Shown: positions 45,255-53,277, counted from the first letter of the stretch. The stretch: 64,000 nucleotides of DNA from Luteococcus sp048595755 (GCF_048595755.1 NZ_CP184360.1:744001-808000); one strand, 5' to 3'. Notes: generated from the sequence alone by a model not told the origin. Translations and numbers: made by a program.

Positions 45255-46384
45255 CCATGGTCCTGATGGAGTCCACCATCGACCTGCTGCTGCGTGGCAT
45301 CACCAATGTCACCTGGCAGTCGGTGGTGATGATCGCGGTGGGCTGCGTGCTCATCGCGCTGGCCGTGGTGAAGGAGTACGAACCGCTGCTGCTGTTGCCC
45401 ATCGGCGCGGGCTGTCTGCTCACCAACCTGCCCCTGTCGCCCTTGGTGGGCGAGGAGGGGATGCTGACGATCCTGCGCAATGCGGGCGTCGACAACGAGT
45501 TGTTTCCGCTGCTGATCTTCATCGGCATCGGTGCCATGACCGATTTCGGGCCCTTGTTGGAGAACCCGAAGATGGTGCTGCTGGGCGCAGCCGGCCAGTT
45601 CGGCATCTTCGCGACGCTGATCCTGGCCGCCGTGGTGGGCTTCAGCCGCCCCGAGGCCGCCAGCATCGGCATCATCGGCGCGATCGACGGCCCGACGTCG
45701 ATCTATGTCAGCCGCCAGTTGGCGCCGCAGTTGTTGGCGCCGATCACGGTGGCGGCCTATTCCTACATGTCGCTGGTGCCGATCATCATGCCGCCGATCA
45801 TGCGGGCGCTGACCACGGAGAAGGAACGCAAGATCCGCATGCCCTACTCCCAGCGCCAGATCAGCAAGCGCACCCGCATCCTCTTCCCGATCGTGGTGAC
45901 GCTGGTCGTGGGCATCCTGGTGCCCTTCGCCACGCCGCTGATCGGCATGCTGATGCTGGGCAACCTGATGCGCGAATCCGGTGTGGTGGAGCGCCTGGTG
46001 GGTGCCTCGTCCAATGAGATCGCCAACATCGTCACGCTCTTCCTGGGCCTGGCGATCGGTTCGACGATGGTGGGATCGTCCTTCCTGAAGTGGTCGACGC
46101 TGATGATCCTGGTGCTGGGCCTGATGGCCTTCTGCCTGGACACCGCCGCCGGCGTCATCTTCGGCAAGGTGCTGAACTTCTTCTCCGGGGGCAAGTTCAA
46201 CCCGCTCATCGGTGCAGCCGGCATCTCGGCCTTCCCGATGGCGGCCCGCGTGGTGCAGAAGGAAGCCTCGAAGGCAGACTTCGAGAACTTCGTCCTGATG
46301 CACGCCATGGGCGCCAATGCCGCTGGTCAGGTGGCCTCCTGCGTCGCCGGTGGCGTGCTGCTGGCCCTGATGGGCACGGCCTGA
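45251..46384 (+). CDS. mmdB: Sodium-translocating methylmalonyl-CoA decarboxylase beta subunit
   Basis: MmdB decarboxylates carboxybiotin and couples this to sodium export. The 377-residue protein is of the OadB/MmdB/GcdB family with about nine to eleven membrane segments. Family motifs are FIGIGAMTDFGPLLENP, the GAIDGPTSIYVSRQLAP region with the conserved aspartate thought to handle sodium, MPPIMRALTTEKERKIRMPY, and LMHAMGANAAGQVASCVAGGVLL at the end. Together with mmdA, mmdD and mmdC it gives a complete four-subunit complex. The released CO2 could be re-fixed by the neighbouring PPi-PEPCK (inference). Confidence 0.92.
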   Translation: MTMVLMESTIDLLLRGITNVTWQSVVMIAVGCVLIALAVVKEYEPLLLLPIGAGCLLTNLPLSPLVGEEGMLTILRNAGVDNELFPLLIFIGIGAMTDFGPLLENPKMVLLGAAGQFGIFATLILAAVVGFSRPEAASIGIIGAIDGPTSIYVSRQLAPQLLAPITVAAYSYMSLVPIIMPPIMRALTTEKERKIRMPYSQRQISKRTRILFPIVVTLVVGILVPFATPLIGMLMLGNLMRESGVVERLVGASSNEIANIVTLFLGLAIGSTMVGSSFLKWSTLMILVLGLMAFCLDTAAGVIFGKVLNFFSGGKFNPLIGAAGISAFPMAARVVQKEASKADFENFVLMHAMGANAAGQVASCVAGGVLLALMGTA

Positions 46385-46457
46385 TTCCGTGGCCGGCCAT
46401 GGGTTCGGGGGAGTTCAACAAGTGATGGAGAACTTCCCTGAACCCTCAACCAAGGGC

Positions 46458-46486
46458 TTGTGCCGGCCGGTGACTACTCCTACTGT
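46458..46486 (+). promoter_or_regulatory. Promoter of the 48-residue microprotein
   Basis: TTGTGC (46458-46463), a 17-bp spacer and TACTGT (46481-46486), with the ATG seven bases further. The spacing is ideal for a leaderless transcript. Confidence 0.6.
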
Positions 46487-46493
46487 CAGTGAC

Positions 46494-46640
46494 ATGAAGA
46501 TGAGCGCAGAGCATCAGCAGGAGCACCAACTCCGCAAACGCGTTGCGGCACTCGCGCTGGTCGCGGTCGCGGTGGTCTTCACCGAACCCTTCCTCATCCA
46601 CGAGTCCACCCCGGTGGCCCCGGTCACCGAACGGCGGTAG
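46494..46640 (+). CDS. Small membrane protein, 48 residues
   Basis: The short frame from ATG 46494 (or 46500) encodes a charged N-terminus (SAEHQQEHQLRKRV), a membrane segment AALALVAVAVVFTEPFLI and a short tail. I do not recognise it. Support is a well-spaced promoter that would place the transcription start at the ATG, and a strong terminator starting 15 bp after the stop. It is separate from mmdB, which ends 109 bp upstream. Confidence 0.55.
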   Translation: MKMSAEHQQEHQLRKRVAALALVAVAVVFTEPFLIHESTPVAPVTERR

Positions 46641-46654
46641 GACCCCAGCTCCAC

Positions 46655-46696
46655 CAGCAGCGCCCCGGACCCCCAGCGGGTTCCGGGGCGCTGCTG
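46655..46696. terminator. Bidirectional terminator
   Basis: A perfect 15-bp stem CAGCAGCGCCCCGGA/TCCGGGGCGCTGCTG with a 12-base loop, between the stops of the 48-residue microprotein gene (plus) and the helicase gene (minus). Confidence 0.88.
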
Positions 46697-46710
46697 CGTG
46701 CACGGCCCGA

Positions 46711-48471
46711 CTACTTGCCGGTGTGCCACTTGCGGATGAGCCGGATCCGGGCATCCACCTGGTCGGTGGAGGCCCGGGCCAGCGGTGGCCCACCGGCCTG
46801 TCGTCGCAGCTCCGCGTGGATGTGTGAATGGGGCACCCCCCGCGAGCGCGCGTACTGGCTCACCAGTGAGTTCAGCTCCTTGCGCTTGGTCTCCAGCGCC
46901 CGGTGCAGGCTCACCTCGGGCGCCACCTTCTCCTTCTTCTCCTGCCGCTGCCGACGCATCAGCTGGCGACGCTGCCGTTCCTTGAGCAGGTCGGCCATCT
47001 GCTCGGGCTCCAGCAGACCGGGCAGGCCCAGGTAGTCGGCCTCCTCGTCGGAGCTGGGCTCGGCATTCAGCCCGAACTGCTGCGAGTCGAACATCACATG
47101 GTCGAACTGGGCGACGCTCTCCAGCGCCTCCCATTCCCCCAGCAGGTCGTCGGAGGCCTTGGCGTCCTGGTTGGCCTGCTCCACCAGCAGGTCTTCCTGG
47201 GCGAACAGGTCACCCTCGTCGGCCTTCTTCTTGCCACCCAGCACGTGGTCACGTTGCTGCTCCAGCAGGGCGGCATGGCTCAGGATGATCGGCACGGTCG
47301 GCAGGAAGACGGTGGCCACCTCACCACGGCGACGGGTACGCACGAAACGCCCCACGGCCTGCGCGAAGAAGAGCGGGGTGGAGGTGGCCGTGGCGTAGAC
47401 GCCGACCGCCAGCCGCGGCACGTCGACGCCCTCGGAGACCATGCGCACCGCCACCAGCCAGCGCGCCTGCGACTGGCTGAAGTCGTCGATGCGCTTGCTG
47501 GCCCCCACCTCGTCGCTGAGCACGACGGTGGGTTTCTCCCCGGTGACCTGGTGCAGGATCCGGGCATAGGCGCGAGCCTGGGTCTGGTTGGTGGCGATCA
47601 CCAGGCCCCCGGCATCGGGGACGTGGCGGCGCACCTCGGAGAGCCGGATGTCGGCCGCCTTGAGCACCGACTGGATCCACTCGCCCTTGGGGTCGAGTGC
47701 CGTGCGCCAGGCGTGGGCGGTGAGGTCCTTGGTGAGGGCCTCACCCAGATTGGCGCCCAGCACCTCGCCGGCCTTGGTGCGCCAGCGCATCGGGCCGCCG
47801 TAGGCCATGAAGACCACCGGACGCACGACATTGTCCCGCAGCGCCTCGGCGTAGCCGTAGGTGTAGTCGGCGCGCGACTGCTTGGCGCCGCTGGGCAGCT
47901 CCTCGTAGGTGACGAAGGGGATGGGGCTCTCGTCGGAACGGAAGGGGGTACCGGTCAGGGCCAAGCGCCGGGTGGCCGGGATGAAGGCCTCCTGGATGGC
48001 ATCACCCCAGCTGAGGCTGTCGCCGGCGTGGTGCACCTCGTCGAGGATGACCAGGGTCTTGAAGTTCTCGGTTCGGGTTCGGTAGTGGTTCACCCGCGCC
48101 GCGACACCGGCATAGGTGACCGCGATGCCGTCGAACTCCTTGCTGCGTCCGCGCGTCGAACCCCCCAGACCGGGGTCGATGTTGATGCCGACGCGGTGCG
48201 CGGCCTCGGCCCACTGCACCTTGAGGTGCTCCGTGGGGGCCACGACGATGATGCGGGTGATGATGCGCCGATGCAGCAGCTCGGCCGCGACGCGCAGCGC
48301 GAAGGTGGTCTTGCCGGCGCCGGGGGTGGCCACGGCGAGGAAGTCTCGCGGGGCCTCGCCCAGGTAGCGGTCGAGCGCCTCCTGCTGCCAGGCGCGCAGG
48401 CTGCTGGCGGTTCCCCACGGAGCACGCCCGGGCCAGGCGGGAGAGATGTGCTCGAAGGCCGAGCTGCTCAC
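46711..48471 (-). CDS. DEAD/DEAH-box helicase, superfamily 2
   Basis: A 586-residue ATP-dependent helicase resembling the SSL2/type-III-restriction-like proteins of actinobacteria. Motifs are P-loop VATPGAGKTTFALR (near residue 48), Ia VVAPTEHLKVQWA, the DEVH box in LVILDEVHHAGDSLSWGD, motif III LTGTPFRSD, VAVRMVSEGVDVPRLAVG and motif VI QAVGRFVRTRRRG. The C-terminal ~150 residues are charged and helical (LKERQRRQLMRRQRQEKKEK). The substrate is unknown; a DNA-repair role is often proposed for such proteins. The start is GTG, with AGGTGATC upstream on the minus strand. Confidence 0.9.
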   Translation of the reverse strand: MSSSAFEHISPAWPGRAPWGTASSLRAWQQEALDRYLGEAPRDFLAVATPGAGKTTFALRVAAELLHRRIITRIIVVAPTEHLKVQWAEAAHRVGINIDPGLGGSTRGRSKEFDGIAVTYAGVAARVNHYRTRTENFKTLVILDEVHHAGDSLSWGDAIQEAFIPATRRLALTGTPFRSDESPIPFVTYEELPSGAKQSRADYTYGYAEALRDNVVRPVVFMAYGGPMRWRTKAGEVLGANLGEALTKDLTAHAWRTALDPKGEWIQSVLKAADIRLSEVRRHVPDAGGLVIATNQTQARAYARILHQVTGEKPTVVLSDEVGASKRIDDFSQSQARWLVAVRMVSEGVDVPRLAVGVYATATSTPLFFAQAVGRFVRTRRRGEVATVFLPTVPIILSHAALLEQQRDHVLGGKKKADEGDLFAQEDLLVEQANQDAKASDDLLGEWEALESVAQFDHVMFDSQQFGLNAEPSSDEEADYLGLPGLLEPEQMADLLKERQRRQLMRRQRQEKKEKVAPEVSLHRALETKRKELNSLVSQYARSRGVPHSHIHAELRRQAGGPPLARASTDQVDARIRLIRKWHTGK

Positions 48472-48477
48472 TGGTGA

Positions 48478-48897
48478 TCACCTGCCGTGGGGGCCACGGT
48501 GGGGGCGGCCGGGGTGGGGAAGCTGATGCACATGGGAGTCCGAGGCTACCCGAGGTTGCCGAGAGCCCGGGCCTCGACAAGCTCGGCCACCGTGGACAGG
48601 CCCCGAGCCCGTCGCGGGCCAGCCGCGCCCCGAACCCGTCGAGGGGCAAGCCGTTCCCCGAGCCTGTCGAGGGGCCGGGCCTCGACAAGCTCGGCCACCG
48701 TGGGCGAACTCGGCGTCCGGAAACGATTCCCTCGACACACCGTGAGGTATTTGACTCGTCTGGTACAGATTTGGGAATCTCTCTGCGGGCTGGTCCGGAT
48801 TCGTGGCACCAGCGCCCCAACCTTCTGGTTGGAGACCGTTCTTCCTCAGCGGGGGCTGTGGGTGTGTACATCCTTCCGATCCCTGAGCAGGAAGCCC
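48478..48897. other. Gene-free stretch with dispersed repeats
   Basis: About 420 bp between the helicase start and the first of two small membrane protein genes. It holds two near-identical direct copies of GCCTCGACAAGCTCGGCC (each followed by ACCGTGG) at 48570 and 48678, an inverted version (AGCCTGTCGAGG, 48661) and a diverged one near 48636, so several hairpins can form. Promoters for both flanking genes are expected here, but I see no confident -35/-10 pair. Confidence 0.7.
48570..48703. repeat. Array of CTCGACAAGCTCGG dispersed repeats
   Basis: Direct copies GCCTCGACAAGCTCGGCC at 48571 and 48679, with inverted copies between them (AGCCTGTCGAGGGGC at 48661; AACCCGTCGAGGGGC near 48636). 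The same motif is found at 33168 and, in coding sequence, at 34621 (glpC), 35992 (glpA) and 57993 (fruA). Confidence 0.82.
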
Positions 48898-49053
48898 ATG
48901 ATCCCTCTACTGACCCTCCTTCTCCTGACCTGGTGCCTGGCCACGTGGGCGTGGCTGCATGACGGTGCCAAGGAGGTCTCGTCCACCATCGACGTCCTGC
49001 TGGGCGAGTCCCCGCGCCAGGCCGACGACGAGGGACAACGCCACGTCGCCTGA
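48898..49053 (+). CDS. Small membrane protein, 51 residues, paralogue 1
   Basis: A predicted microprotein: a hydrophobic N-terminus (IPLLTLLLLTWCLATWAWL) is followed by a short cytoplasmic or extracellular tail, STIDVLLGESPRQADDEGQ. The ATG is preceded by AGGAAG at normal distance. Its layout and its DVLL motif match the next gene (49224), so the two look like a duplicated pair. I do not recognise a family. The evidence for expression is the ribosome-binding site and the paralogy. Confidence 0.55.
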   Translation: MIPLLTLLLLTWCLATWAWLHDGAKEVSSTIDVLLGESPRQADDEGQRHVA

Positions 49054-49223
49054 AGGCCCAGCCGAACTGCTCGAGTCCCCACCGACAAGTGGCCGTTATC
49101 AAAAGGTGAACTTTTTCTGGCCTACCCGCCTTCCCTGAAGCTTTGCTGAGGCGCTACTGTTGTTCCACCTCAATGCAGAGGTGCGGTGCTCTGAGGATCA
49201 CCGCCTACCCCACAGGAGATGAC

Positions 49224-49394
49224 ATGACCCTGTTTGCCTTCCTTGCCATCGTGGCTGCGCTCTGGGCCATTGCCGCCGTTCTCTGGATCCTCGACGCCCC
49301 CAACCCCCGACAGACCGTCGACGTGCTGCTGGCCACCCAAGACCTGGGTGCATCGGATCCCGTCGCAGTGGCCCCCGCGCTTCGTGCCGCCTGA
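49224..49394 (+). CDS. Small membrane protein, 56 residues, paralogue 2
   Basis: A predicted microprotein with one membrane segment (TLFAFLAIVAALWAIAAVLW, residues 2-21) and a tail containing RQTVDVLLATQDLG. The TVDVLL motif at the same distance from the membrane segment as STIDVLL in the gene at 48898 indicates common origin. A good ribosome-binding site (AGGAG) precedes the ATG, and a strong hairpin follows the stop, both of which support a real gene. Function unknown. Confidence 0.65.
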   Translation: MTLFAFLAIVAALWAIAAVLWILDAPNPRQTVDVLLATQDLGASDPVAVAPALRAA

Positions 49395-49433
49395 CAACTG
49401 AACGCCTGACACCCGGACCAGCCGAAAGACACC

Positions 49434-49474
49434 AGAACGCGACTGCCCGCCTCCCCGGCGGGCAGTCGCGTTCT
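49434..49474. terminator. Strong bidirectional terminator
   Basis: A perfect 18-bp stem AGAACGCGACTGCCCGCC against its complement with loop TCCCC, between the stops of the small membrane protein gene (plus) and the HAD phosphatase gene (minus). It ends with GTTCT in both directions. Confidence 0.92.
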
Positions 49475-49490
49475 CACGGGTCCAAGTCAG

Positions 49491-50141
49491 TCAGCCCCAG
49501 GTCAGCACCGTCTCCACGGCCTGCGGGAAGGAGTCGGCGATCGCCGTCGGCTCCGCAAGACCCCGCGGCCATTCACGACCGCGACGCATCCAGATGCTCC
49601 TCAGCCCAGCCGCCTGGGCACCCTCGATGTCGGTGTCGTGCGCATCGCCGACCATCCACGCACCCTCCAGTGACATCCCGGCCTGCTCGGCGGCGATCTC
49701 GAAGATCCGCGGATCGGGCTTTCGCACGCCCACCACGTCGCTGACCACCCACCCGGCCACGTGGCGATCGAGCCCCAGGTTGGTGATCTTGAGGTCCTGC
49801 TGCGGCACCACGCCATTGGTCACGATGAAGGGGGTCCATCCGGCCTGCGCGGCCCGGCCCAGGGCCTCCACCACCACCGGCTCCACCCGCAGGTGGTCGA
49901 GCACCCCCTGGCGGAGCACCTTGACGATGTTCGCCGTCTCCTGTTCGTCGAGCCCGAGCACCTGCTGCAGGTCGATGGCCACCTCTGGCTTGGGGCGCAG
50001 CCCGTCCCCGTCGGCACGCACCATCTCGTCGAGCAGCGCCGGATCGGCACCCCGCTCGTCCAGGAAGTGGGCGGCCCAGGCACGGTAGGCGACCGCCCGG
50101 TCGACGAGGGTGTTGTCCAAATCGAGCATCAGCAATGGCAT
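49491..50141 (-). CDS. HAD-superfamily hydrolase
   Basis: A 216-residue haloacid dehalogenase-type phosphatase (subfamily IA). The nucleophile motif is LLMLDLDNTLVDR (residues ~3-15), motif II is FIVTNGVVPQQ, the lysine of motif III lies in VGVRKPDPRIFEIA and motif IV is MVGDAHDTDIEGAQAAG. The cap is helical. The substrate cannot be told; related proteins act on nucleotides or sugar phosphates. The ATG at 50141 gives the canonical N-terminus; the upstream frame is antisense-like. It follows the TauE/SafE gene by 31 bp and is probably in the same operon. Confidence 0.88.
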   Translation of the reverse strand: MPLLMLDLDNTLVDRAVAYRAWAAHFLDERGADPALLDEMVRADGDGLRPKPEVAIDLQQVLGLDEQETANIVKVLRQGVLDHLRVEPVVVEALGRAAQAGWTPFIVTNGVVPQQDLKITNLGLDRHVAGWVVSDVVGVRKPDPRIFEIAAEQAGMSLEGAWMVGDAHDTDIEGAQAAGLRSIWMRRGREWPRGLAEPTAIADSFPQAVETVLTWG

Positions 50142-50172
50142 GGCCCAAGGCCATGCGAGCAGCCCTGGCGGC

Positions 50173-50940
50173 TCAGACCTGCAGGGCCAGCAGGCTCTGG
50201 GAGCCGATCCAGACTGCCAGCACCAGCAGCAGACAGGCGAAAGCCAGCTGCAACGTCCTCGGCCGGGCATCCCTCGTCAACCAGCCGCCCAGCACACTGC
50301 CGACGCTGGCCGCCACCGCGAAGGGCAGCACCACCTGCAGGTCCAGGTGCAGCCCGATGGTCACGCGCGAGGCGAGCGCGGTCACGCAGTTGATGCTGAT
50401 CACCAGCAAGGAGGTGGCGATGGCCTGGGTGATCGGCACCCCCAGCACCAGGGTCAGCGCCGGCACCACCGCGAAACCGCCCCCCACGCCGAAGAATCCC
50501 GTCAGCAGCCCGACTCCGGTGGCGGTCAACAGCACGGCCCCGAAGGACCTGGCGGGGTACACCGTCGCACCGCCGCCCCGGCCTCGGCGCCACCTGCGCA
50601 GCATCAGCGAGGCAACCACCAGCAGCAGGATGCTGAACAGGCCCAGCAGGAGCCGTCCGTCGATGGTGGACGAGGCGGTACTGCCCACGATCGAACCGAC
50701 GATGCCCAGGGCGCCGAAGATCGCCCCATCGCGCCAACGCACCCGGCCCGCTCGGGCATGGGGCAGCAACCCGATCAGCGACGAGATGCCCACGATCACC
50801 AACGAGCCCTCGGTGGCGGCGTGCGGGCTCTGGCCCAACAGGTAGACCAGCAGCGGGATCGTGATGATCGCTCCGCCACCGCCCAGACTGCCCATCACGG
50901 CGCCCACGAACAGCCCCAGGGGCAGGATCCACCACACCAT
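50173..50940 (-). CDS. TauE/SafE-family membrane permease
   Basis: A 255-residue integral membrane protein of the TauE/SafE (DUF81) family, which exports sulfite, sulfonates or related anions in known cases. About seven to eight membrane segments are visible. The two internal repeats carry the family's glycine-rich motif: FVGAVMGSLGGGGAIITIPLLV at the N-terminus and TGFFGVGGGFAVVPALTLVLG in the second half. The substrate here is unknown. The ATG at 50940 gives the usual N-terminus; no strong ribosome-binding site was seen. It heads a probable two-gene unit with the HAD phosphatase. Confidence 0.87.
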   Translation of the reverse strand: MVWWILPLGLFVGAVMGSLGGGGAIITIPLLVYLLGQSPHAATEGSLVIVGISSLIGLLPHARAGRVRWRDGAIFGALGIVGSIVGSTASSTIDGRLLLGLFSILLLVVASLMLRRWRRGRGGGATVYPARSFGAVLLTATGVGLLTGFFGVGGGFAVVPALTLVLGVPITQAIATSLLVISINCVTALASRVTIGLHLDLQVVLPFAVAASVGSVLGGWLTRDARPRTLQLAFACLLLVLAVWIGSQSLLALQV

Positions 50941-51089
50941 GTCAGCAGGCCTCGACGCGGTGGGGAGGACGGTCAACAGGCGTGGGCATGCCCCCAGTCT
51001 GCCCCCGCCACGGGCTGGCCGCACCTCAGACGTGCCACCAGGCAGCAGTGGCACGACGGGCCGTGCCTCCCGGGCACGCCGCAGCGACG

Positions 51090-52520
51090 TCAGGCCAGGT
51101 TGAGGGCGATGACCCGGCCGGGCAGGCTCAGGACGCGCAGGGTGCCGAAGTTGGCGCCCGTGCCCGGCGGCAGGGGTTCGAAGAAACGTTCCGGGACGCT
51201 GTTGGAGGCGGTGCTGTTCACCACCGCACGTCGCGTGTTCACCTTGGTGCTGCCCTTGAAGGAGACCTGGTCACTGGGCACCTGCACCGCGCGGCGGGCC
51301 CAGGTGATGTCGCTCGCCTCGGCGGGGCGCACGTGCCCGGTGACCGCATCGATCCAGGTGCGCTCCTTGGTCTCGACGGCCACCACGCCCTCGCCGCTGG
51401 TGCCCAGCTGGCCGGCTGCCTCACCCTGCACGAACAGCGGCCGCGTGCTCCACATCCGTTCCCCAGTGCGTGGGTTGATCCGGCTCACCACCATCCGGCC
51501 CCGCTCAACCGTCCCGTCGCGACGCACGATGCCGGCCTGCCACTCGCAGACCAGCTCGACGTCACGCCTGGCATTGCACGACAGGTCGGCCCCGGGCAGA
51601 CGCCACATGGTCTTGCCATTGGTCCGGTCGATCCCGATCGTGAGCCGACGCTGCGGCATCGGGTCGTTGATGGTGGCACGCGGAAGCATCACCGATCCGT
51701 AGATCACCTTGCCGTGTGAGCGGAAGACCCATCCTGCCTCGGGCGAGAGGCGTCCGAAGATGTCCCGCTCGGGCCGGCTCCACACGAGCTTGCCGCCCTT
51801 CTCCACCCCGATGGAGGCCTCACGGGTCTTCGGGTCCAGGAAGCGCACCAGCCCGTGGGCGCCCAGGTCCTGGTAGCTGTCCCCCACGTCGGGCATGGCG
51901 CGTTCGCTCCTGGTGCCGCGCCAGCCGAGCCGCACCTCCACCGGCTTGTTGCCCTTGAGAGCCTTCACGCACACCTGTTCGGAGTCGTCATCGCACAGTT
52001 CGGGGAAGGAGGTGAAGACATAGATGCCGGTGTCGGCGATGGCCTGGCCCTGCTTCTCCACGTCCAGCAGGCGCAGCCGCGCACGACCCCCGGGGCCGGT
52101 CAGCGGCTCCAGGATGGCGATGTAGCGATTCTTCACCGCCACCACGGACATCGCGTGGTTGGGCGGAACCAGGGAAGCCGTCACCTTGTGCGCCCAGTTC
52201 ACCCGCCCGGTACCCAGGTCGAGGTTCTGCACCTCGAGGCCGCGCTTGGTGCTGGCCATCAGGATCGCTCGCCCGGCCACGTTCACCACGTCGCTGGCGG
52301 GCAGCGAGGTCTTCGACTCCCACAGCATCGGAACCTGCCGGGGCTGGCTCGCATCACGCCGGGTGGGCGCCGGAGTGGGGGTGGCCGACGTGGTCTGCGT
52401 CTGGCTGGTGGTGGGATCCTCGGGTACCGGAGTGCCGGGGGCGGAGCATCCGAGGAGCGCGAGCACGCCAAGACTGGCCGCCAGGCGGGCCCGTCGTGCG
52501 CTGCTCCTCGTCATGTCCAC
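51090..52520 (-). CDS. Predicted lipoprotein with PQQ/WD-like beta repeats
   Basis: A 476-residue secreted lipoprotein: the signal peptide ends in a lipobox ALLGCSAP (Cys near residue 25), then a Thr/Pro-rich linker. The rest has repeated beta-propeller-like segments (GRAILMASTKRGLEVQNLDLG, NRYIAILEPLTG, GEGVVAVETKERTWIDAVTG) typical of PQQ-like repeat proteins, although the characteristic motifs are weak, so this is inference. Four or more cysteines (CDDDSEQVC, SCNARRDVELVC) could form disulfides. The GTG at 52520 is preferred to the ATG at 52514 because a -10-like TAGGCT ends exactly six bases before it. Function unknown. Confidence 0.8.
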   Translation of the reverse strand: MDMTRSSARRARLAASLGVLALLGCSAPGTPVPEDPTTSQTQTTSATPTPAPTRRDASQPRQVPMLWESKTSLPASDVVNVAGRAILMASTKRGLEVQNLDLGTGRVNWAHKVTASLVPPNHAMSVVAVKNRYIAILEPLTGPGGRARLRLLDVEKQGQAIADTGIYVFTSFPELCDDDSEQVCVKALKGNKPVEVRLGWRGTRSERAMPDVGDSYQDLGAHGLVRFLDPKTREASIGVEKGGKLVWSRPERDIFGRLSPEAGWVFRSHGKVIYGSVMLPRATINDPMPQRRLTIGIDRTNGKTMWRLPGADLSCNARRDVELVCEWQAGIVRRDGTVERGRMVVSRINPRTGERMWSTRPLFVQGEAAGQLGTSGEGVVAVETKERTWIDAVTGHVRPAEASDITWARRAVQVPSDQVSFKGSTKVNTRRAVVNSTASNSVPERFFEPLPPGTGANFGTLRVLSLPGRVIALNLA

Positions 52521-52526
52521 ACACGG

Positions 52527-52532
52527 AGCCTA
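52527..52532 (-). promoter_or_regulatory. Probable -10 hexamer of the lipoprotein gene
   Basis: On the minus strand, TAGGCT is followed by six bases and the GTG start codon, which fits a leaderless transcript and decides the start. Confidence 0.5.
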
Positions 52533-52767
52533 CGCTGCCGTAGACCAGCACGACTTCACCCTTCTCAGCGCAAGGGCCGCGACTTCAGCAGGGACGCAGA
52601 CTGCGGCCGTCTCGCCCAGTGGAACGATGCCCAGAGGGTGGCTCCCGGCGGCCGCAGCGGGGCGCGACCCGACCCCTCGGCCGCGAGACCGACGTCCCCG
52701 GCAGACGCCGGGCACCGTGGGAAGGGCCGTGGGTGCAAGGATGGGGGCCCCACCCCTGGAGGTTTCC

Positions 52768-53166
52768 ATGGCCGAGCCCGTCATCACCGTCAGTGCCGTC
52801 GTCCTGCGTGATGACGACGGCCGGATCCTCACCGTGCGCAAGCGTGGCACGTCGCGCTTCATGCTGGTGGGCGGCAAGCCCGAGCCGGGTGAGACGCCCA
52901 CGCAGACCGCGCTGCGCGAGACCACCGAGGAGGTCGGGCTCGCACTCGACCCGGACGAGCTGCGGGTGCTGGGCTCCTTCGAGGCCCCGGCGGCCAACGA
53001 ACCCGGCCATCGGCTGGTCAGCCACGTGTTCACGCATCCGCTGCCTGCGTTGCCCCGGCCGGCGGCCGAGATCGAGGAAGTGCGATGGCTCGACCCGACC
53101 CAACCGCTGCCCGACGACCTGGCCCCGATGTTGGAGTTCCGAGTGCTCCCGGCGCTGCAGGGCTGA
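52768..53166 (+). CDS. Nudix hydrolase
   Basis: A 132-residue pyrophosphohydrolase of the Nudix superfamily, which cleaves nucleoside diphosphates linked to another moiety. The Nudix box GKPEPGETPTQTALRETTEE followed by VGL (residues ~34-56) has all the catalytic glutamates. The N-terminus ITVSAVVLRDDDGRILTVRKRG is typical of MutT-like members. The substrate is unknown; sanitising oxidised nucleotides is one possibility. The ATG has TGGAGG upstream and the gene is followed by a strong terminator. It is divergent from the lipoprotein gene. Confidence 0.9.
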   Translation: MAEPVITVSAVVLRDDDGRILTVRKRGTSRFMLVGGKPEPGETPTQTALRETTEEVGLALDPDELRVLGSFEAPAANEPGHRLVSHVFTHPLPALPRPAAEIEEVRWLDPTQPLPDDLAPMLEFRVLPALQG

Positions 53167-53206
53167 GCGCCGGCCCTGCCGCGAGCAAGGCTCGCCCACG
53201 ACCACG

Positions 53207-53255
53207 AAGGCTCGGACCCCGTGGACTGGAGAGCAGTTCACGGGGTCCGAGCCTT
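53207..53255. terminator. Bidirectional terminator
   Basis: A 17-bp perfect stem AAGGCTCGGACCCCGTG with its complement, extended by a G-T pair and ACTG/CAGT around a five-base loop. It lies between the Nudix gene (plus) and a small minus-strand gene. Confidence 0.9.
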
Positions 53256-53277
53256 GGTGTCAGCGATGGGCGTCAGC

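Noticed and set aside
46520..46550. ACTCCGCAAACGCG inside the 48-residue microprotein gene, as another end of the 94-bp repeat
   Set aside because: Only the first ~10 bases match and no opposite end is found within 100 bp; probably chance.
48487..49053. A longer 188-codon frame ending at the first microprotein stop
   Set aside because: The upstream part runs through the dispersed repeats; only the last 51 codons have a ribosome-binding site and a membrane-protein character matching the neighbouring paralogue.
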